A model generated the notes under the pieces. That model did not search any database. It saw only the letters and a program-made list of their open reading frames with translations, and was not told the origin of the DNA. A program made the translations under genes and the position numbers. DNA of 64,000 nucleotides, taken from the NCBI GenBank assembly GCA_900074885.1, contig FJUW01000020.1, forward strand, positions 612,844-676,843, written 5' to 3'. The DNA comes from Rhynchosporium graminicola (lineage: Eukaryota > Ascomycota > Leotiomycetes > Helotiales > Ploettnerulaceae). Shown here piece by piece: positions 59,390 through 64,000 of this stretch. Position 1 is the stretch's first letter; the number at the start of each line of letters is the position of its first letter.

Positions 59390-60325
59390 CTACCTTAGAA
59401 CACCAATGTGTACCACGAATCCAGAGTCCGTCTTCAAGCCATCTATGAGCTCTCTGTCTGGTAGTCTCCATACCCGGAACGCTTGGTGAAAGTCTCTGAG
59501 CCATCCTTCAAATACCTCTGGCGAACGAAGTTGCTGTGCTACAATACAGACAGCTGGATTGATCTCCTGTTCGTCCACTACTCGGAGCCTACAAGCATCA
59601 ATGCAGGTCTGCACCAAGGGCTTGATCAGGGCATCATTGTAGATGCAATCACAAGCTATCACAGCATTGAAGCTGTTCTTCGAGCCATTGCCGGTAAGCG
59701 AAGTTGTCACTTCGTCCGTTTCCCAATCCAGAGGCTGTGCAGAGATTTTTCTCGGCGATTGTGTCGAATTGACAAGTGCGAAACTCTTTTTCGATTTCGC
59801 GTTGCTCTTGCGGCCTTTGCCTATTGAAGATGACTCCTGTCGGTTCTGAGCCAAATTCTGATTCAATAATTTCATGACATAGTCTTGATCTGTCAAAACG
59901 TATGAATTGACGAGCGGACCTAAGCAAAGCCCAATGATTCCAGAGATCCCACACCCGAGCTCAAGAACGGCAGATTGAGAGTCAAGAATACCAAGCTTAA
60001 ACAGAAAGTTGGTGGAAGTAATCCATTTAGCGAACAGAGGGGTAATTTTCCAAATAACTGCAAATGCTCGTCAGTTGATGCAACCGCAAATGAGCTTCAA
60101 AACAGTACCAGCACCAGTTGTACCACCTCCACGATTTGAAGATAAGATCGTTGGCGATTGGCTGATTGTTAAATCTCGGTCGCCAATTGTCAAGTCCAAG
60201 ACTGTGGCTTTCGAGTCGACGAACCCAAGATTTTGAGATGGGATGGATTGCGAGAAGAGAAGAAAAGACTCGGTTTCTGGGTCGTCTATTTCTTCGCCAA
60301 GTGACTCTAATATTGAGAGGCTCAT
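59390..60325 (-). CDS. RKM5: Rkm5-like protein lysine methyltransferase
   Basis: SAM-dependent seven-beta-strand methyltransferase; yeast Rkm5 methylates ribosomal protein L1 on lysine, and that substrate is assumed here by homology. Exons (minus) are 60109-60325 and 59390-60057 with a 51-bp intron, giving 294 aa. The intron splits GGGTTGAVIWKITPLFAKWI, a signature of the family. SAM-binding motif I is VLELGCGISGIIG and motif II is VLTDQDYVM. The post-I/IV strand VIACDCIYNDALIKPLVQTC carries the D-C-I-Y motif typical of this group. The C-terminus ends GFVVHIGVLR. Confidence 0.85.
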
Positions 60326-61153
60326 CGGCGAAGCTCGTATGACTAATCAGAGTTTCAAAAATATCGACCGACAGTGCTAGCCATTCAGAAGCTAATCTTG
60401 TGAATTTTGCCTTTCTGAACGGCTTCACGGAGCTCCAAGAGCGAGGCTGAGCTCACTTGATCTTTTGCCCAGGCTTGGCTACACTCCAAACGAAGGAGTT
60501 GTGATGCGAGACAAAGTTTGCCGTGTCAAGCCACGTCGGCGGGCTTGGTAGCAGCGTTGGTGAGATTGCAACTCTAGGCACCGACCTAGGTTACCTATGT
60601 AGGTACTGTACCCTGACCTGACACAGAGAATGATCGATTGGTAGGTGGGAGGTTAGGAGAGAAGAAGAAAATGAGACAAGTTCAATAGACAACCCGATAG
60701 TATCAAGTATGAAGTATGAAGTAGGCAGGTAGATGTATAAGTAAAGAAATCGGATCAACAAACCAAACGAGAATTCAACAAGACATTGCAGGGCAGCCAA
60801 ATCAGAGGGGACAGCAAGAATAGAGCTCAGTGCAGCGGGTGAACGATGCTGAGAGGACTTGGCGTCGCTAGGCTAGGTAGGGAGGGAGGGAGCTGGCTGG
60901 CCCACCATACAGTACTTATATTCACAAAGCCAGTCATGACGACTTTACGATTCCCGAGCTCTCCCTCAACGCAACCCAACTCTCTTTCATAGACTGCCAT
61001 CAATCCCTTCATCGCCCACAACACTTACGCAAACCACTCTATACTTTGTGACCGAAAACATTTCGAGTAGCTTTTCTTTTTCTATGTTGTTTGTACATCT
61101 ACAGCACTTCAAACACAGAATCTGAGCTCCCCAACAAGTTTCCAACCACCAAG
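60326..61153. promoter_or_regulatory. divergent intergenic region RKM5/acyl-CoA synthetase
   Basis: 828 bp between start codons. It contains purine-rich (GGGAGGGAGGG near 60880) and CT-rich stretches close to the acyl-CoA synthetase start, as in many fungal promoters. No specific binding site is claimed. Confidence 0.4.
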
Positions 61154-63343
61154 ATGGATCTCAAGAACATCCACCCTCAGCCTAGAATCTACCACTCGCC
61201 GCCATTCAGTGTTGAGGTTCCAGGTTACGAGGCCGTTCCAGGCGAGACGATTCCACGCAGACATCCCTCGTCGGTGGACAAGCTTATAGAGGTCCCAGCG
61301 GAAGGCATCAATACTCTGTTCGATATTGTGAAGCTCAGCTCCGAGAAGTACGGCAACGCCAAGGCCGTGGGCACTCGGAAGCTCATCAAGACGCACCAAG
61401 AGACCAAGAAGGTGAAGAAGATAATCGACGGACAGGAACAAGAAATTGACAAGAAGTGGACATACTTCGAGCTCAGCGGATACGAATACTTGAGCTTTCA
61501 TGACTACGAGAAGTTGGTTTTACAGGTTGGCGCAGGTTACAGAAAGCTCGGATTGAATAAAGATGATCGGGTACACATCTTTGCAGCTACCAGTGCTCAC
61601 TGGCTGGCAACTGCGCACGCTGCTGCTTCTCAATCAATGCCGATTGTAACTGCTTACGACACTTTGGGAGAGGAAGGTTTGAAGCACTCCTTGGTGGCGA
61701 CCAAGGCCCAAGCTATCTTCCTCGATCCTCATCTCCTTCCTACCCTCATCAAACCGTTGAAGGAGGCGACCGACATCAAATATGTGATTTGGAACAGTCA
61801 GAATGAGGTCAAGCAGGAAAACATTGATGCGCTCAAGAAGGCGCACGACCGTTTGAAGATTTTGAGCTTCGAGGAGCTGCGAAAACTTGGAGAGAGTAAC
61901 CCAATCGAGCCTGTACCACCAACTGCCGAGGATTTGTGTTGTATCATGTACACCTCTGGTTCTACTGGCCCTCCAAAGGGAGTTCCTCTCAAGCACAAGG
62001 CTGTCATTGGCGCAAGTAAGTACAATTCTTAAACTCTGCGATTCAACTTACTAACTGGAATAGTCGCTGGTGTCAGTGTTATCGTCAACCCATATCTCGG
62101 CCCAGGTGACGGATTATTGACTTATCTACCACTCGCCCACATCCTCGAATTTGTCTTCGAAAACGCATGCTTGTACTGGGGAGGAACCATGGGATACGGA
62201 AACCCAAAAACACTATCAGATACATCCGTGAAGAATTGTAAAGGAGATATCCGCGAGTTCAAGCCTACCGTTCTTGTTGGTGTGCCAGCTGTCTGGGAGT
62301 CCGTCAAAAAGGGTATTGTTGCAAAGGTCAACTCTGGAAGCCCTATTGTCAAGAACCTCTTCTGGGGCGCACTTTGGGCAAAGCAGAATCTGCTCCACTA
62401 CGGCCTTCCAGGAGTCGGTGTCCTTGATAATCTGGTGTTCAAGAAGGTCAAGGATGCAACTGGTGGAAAATTGAGAATCTGCTTGAATGGGGGAGGACCA
62501 GTCGCAAAAGATACACAAAGATTCATCTCAATGGCCATCACTCCCATGATCAGCGGTTATGGATTGACTGAAACAACCGCAATGGGTGCACTCATGGATC
62601 CTATGGAGTGGACAGACGAGACCCTTGGTAATATTCCTGGTTCCATCGAGATCAAATTGGTTGATTTCCCTGATGCCGGATACCACGCCACGAACAAGCC
62701 CAACCCGCAAGGAGAGATCTGGATCAGAGGAATCACTGTTATGGAAGGCTACTACCAGAACGAAGAACAAACGAAGGAAGCTCTTACCCCCGATGGATGG
62801 TTCAAGACAGGCGATATTGGAGAATGGGATAAGAACGGCCATCTGAAGATTATCGACCGAAAGAAGAACTTGGTCAAGACCCAAAACGGCGAGTATATTG
62901 CTCTTGAGAAGTTAGAGTCTGTCTACAGAGCTGCAACAGTTGTGGCCAACATCTGTGTGTACGCCGATCAGCAACGCACCAAGCCAGTCGCGATCATCGT
63001 TCCGGCTGAGCCGGCATTGAAGAAGCTTGCAGAGAAGATTGGTGTGACAGGTAACGGTATTGAGGATTTAGTCCACAATCAGAAGATCCAGGATGCGGTC
63101 TTGAAGGAGTTGCAACAAGCTGGTCGTGCAGGTGGTTTGAGTGGTATTGAGATCATCGAGGGAGCAGTATTGGCCGATGAGGAGTGGACACCACAAAATG
63201 TAAGCGCCTTCCTTCCACAAGTATGGAAACCGAAACTAATCATGTAACAGAACCTGGTCACATCAGCACAGAAGCTCAACCGAAAGTTGATTCTAAAGAC
63301 ATACCAGAAAGAGGTCGATGCAGCTTATAACAGGAATGGTTAG
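61154..63343 (+). CDS. FAA1: long-chain fatty acyl-CoA synthetase
   Basis: Activates long-chain fatty acids to acyl-CoA with ATP for lipid synthesis or beta-oxidation; Faa1/Faa4 type. Exons are 61154-62015, 62064-63199 and 63251-63343, giving 696 aa, the usual fungal size. The start at 61154 (MDLKNIHPQPR) follows a context without other good ATGs. The AMP-binding motif YTSGSTGPPKGVPLKH lies near residue 265. GYGLTETTAMG, GEIWIRG, DGWFKTGDIGEW and the fatty-acid signature IIDRKKNLVKTQNGEYIALE follow in order. No signal peptide or peroxisomal C-terminal tripeptide is seen (ends YNRNG). Whether it matches Faa1 or Faa4 cannot be resolved, since fungal copies are often one-to-two. Confidence 0.93.
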
Positions 63344-63641
63344 ATACCGCTAATCCGACATGATCTGGGAGGAGCTAATAGCAAGGCATCGTTTGGTCGA
63401 AGGGCCGTTTATGGATGTAATAAGGGAGTGACACATTGCAAAATCAGGTTGAGCGTCTTATTTTTTGATTTGATGCTTGTATGATAAATTTCGTGCCAGA
63501 AATGCAAATCAGGTCATCGTTTTTGATGATGTGAACAGTGATGCGAATGAATTGCCAACTTGCTCATCTGCCCATTGAAGGGAATGTAGTTTTCTTTCGG
63601 AGTCTGGTCATGCATTTAATTACTCAATTTCCAGTAACTCA

Positions 63642-64000
63642 TCAAGCAAGTTCATCTTCACTATCATCGACAACATCTCTTACCCTCTTCGTTCCCCTCC
63701 TTCCGTCCTTCCCCTCGTCACCCAGATCCTTCTCTTCCCCCAATTCCATACCTAGTTCCAATATCTCCTCATCGCCCTCCCCCTCCTCAACGGGCGGCGC
63801 CAACGCATCCTCGCTACCCTGCCACTGCGGCGGCGGAGGCGGTAATTCCTCCTCGTCTTCTTCCGCCCATCCGTAGTCTTCGTCGTCTTCGGCGTCGGAG
63901 TCGGGGATTTCTAGATCTGTTGGAGGGGTTTTGCGTTTTTGTGGGGGGAGGTTAGAGGGGAGGTGTTGTGAGGCGGTAGGGTTTACGCGGTGGTCGGGCT
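63642..64000 (-). CDS. C-terminal part of an acidic protein, cut by the window edge
   Basis: Minus-strand frame open from the window edge to a TGA at 63642-63644, at least 118 residues. The part seen is strongly acidic and low-complexity: KRKTPPTDLEIPDSDAEDDE, YGWAEEDEEELPPPPPQWQG, then Glu/Gly-rich repeats and the end RVRDVVDDSEDELA. It looks like the disordered tail of a nuclear protein. No domain is visible and I do not recognise it. The opposite-strand frame at 63538-63876 is its antisense shadow. Confidence 0.6.
   Translation of the reverse strand, partial: PDHRVNPTASQHLPSNLPPQKRKTPPTDLEIPDSDAEDDEDYGWAEEDEEELPPPPPQWQGSEDALAPPVEEGEGDEEILELGMELGEEKDLGDEGKDGRRGTKRVRDVVDDSEDELA

Noticed and set aside
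63538..63876. Ser/Pro-rich plus-strand frame near the right edge
   Set aside because: It is the antisense of the acidic minus-strand coding region, as shown by its codon-mirrored Ser/Pro/Gly runs.

Overview
The window reads as nuclear DNA of a filamentous ascomycete (Pezizomycotina). Most protein genes are split by short introns (about 46-150 bp) with GT..AG ends and CTAAC/CTGAC-like branch sites. Product types are typically fungal: Mtr10, Rot1, Fox2, Tda10, Rkm5, Zn2Cys6 regulators, a fungal phytase. A long AT-rich, TA-rich stretch looks like repeat-induced point mutation (RIP). Several gene families resemble Leotiomycete copies, but the exact order cannot be fixed from sequence alone. Exon structures were rebuilt by hand from splice consensus, reading frame and family motifs; each reported join is a multiple of three.

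Layout. 1.7-4.1 kb: a PWI/CCCH/RRM RNA-binding protein of the RBM26/27 type. 4.9-5.7 kb: relics of tandem zinc-cluster motifs. 7.6-8.9 kb (-): a secreted S1/P1 nuclease. 10.4-12.8 kb: a BED-like finger plus Zn2Cys6 regulator. 15.5-29.6 kb is the dense housekeeping block: MTR10(-), SME1(+), FAU1(-), ROT1(+), a phytase(-), IDH2(-), SEC5(+). Three head-to-head pairs (MTR10/SME1, FAU1/ROT1, IDH2/SEC5) each share an intergenic region of 336-379 bp. 29.6-35.9 kb is gene-poor: a RIP-like relic at about 31.3-34.6 kb, then an intron-containing tRNA-Pro(CGG). 35.9-36.9 kb: a broken alpha/beta-hydrolase. 37.7-39.5 kb (-): a secreted type-B carboxylesterase. 40.7-43.1 kb: a membrane protein, probably DUF3292. 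43.6-46.5 kb: ORC4 with AT-hooks and a PHD finger. 47.4-50.8 kb: a frameshifted Pro/Ser-rich gene. 51.8-55.0 kb (-): FOX2. 55.8-56.7 kb: TDA10-like kinase. 57.1-58.5 kb (-): an ECM11-like protein. 59.4-60.3 kb (-): RKM5-like methyltransferase. 61.2-63.3 kb: a long-chain acyl-CoA synthetase. From 63.6 kb to the edge: the C-terminus of an unrecognised acidic protein (-).

The genes do not form one pathway. They cover RNA processing (RBM26/27-like, SmE), nuclear import, one-carbon metabolism, ER folding, the TCA cycle, exocytosis, DNA replication and peroxisomal beta-oxidation. FOX2 and the acyl-CoA synthetase lie about 6 kb apart and act in consecutive stages of fatty-acid breakdown, but nothing in the sequence shows co-regulation. 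I found no CRISPR array, rRNA, intact transposon or clearly new multi-gene system. The most unusual signals are a 12-bp microexon that carries a zinc ligand of the nuclease, a GC-AG intron, the two or three decaying genes, and the AT-hook/PHD architecture of ORC4.
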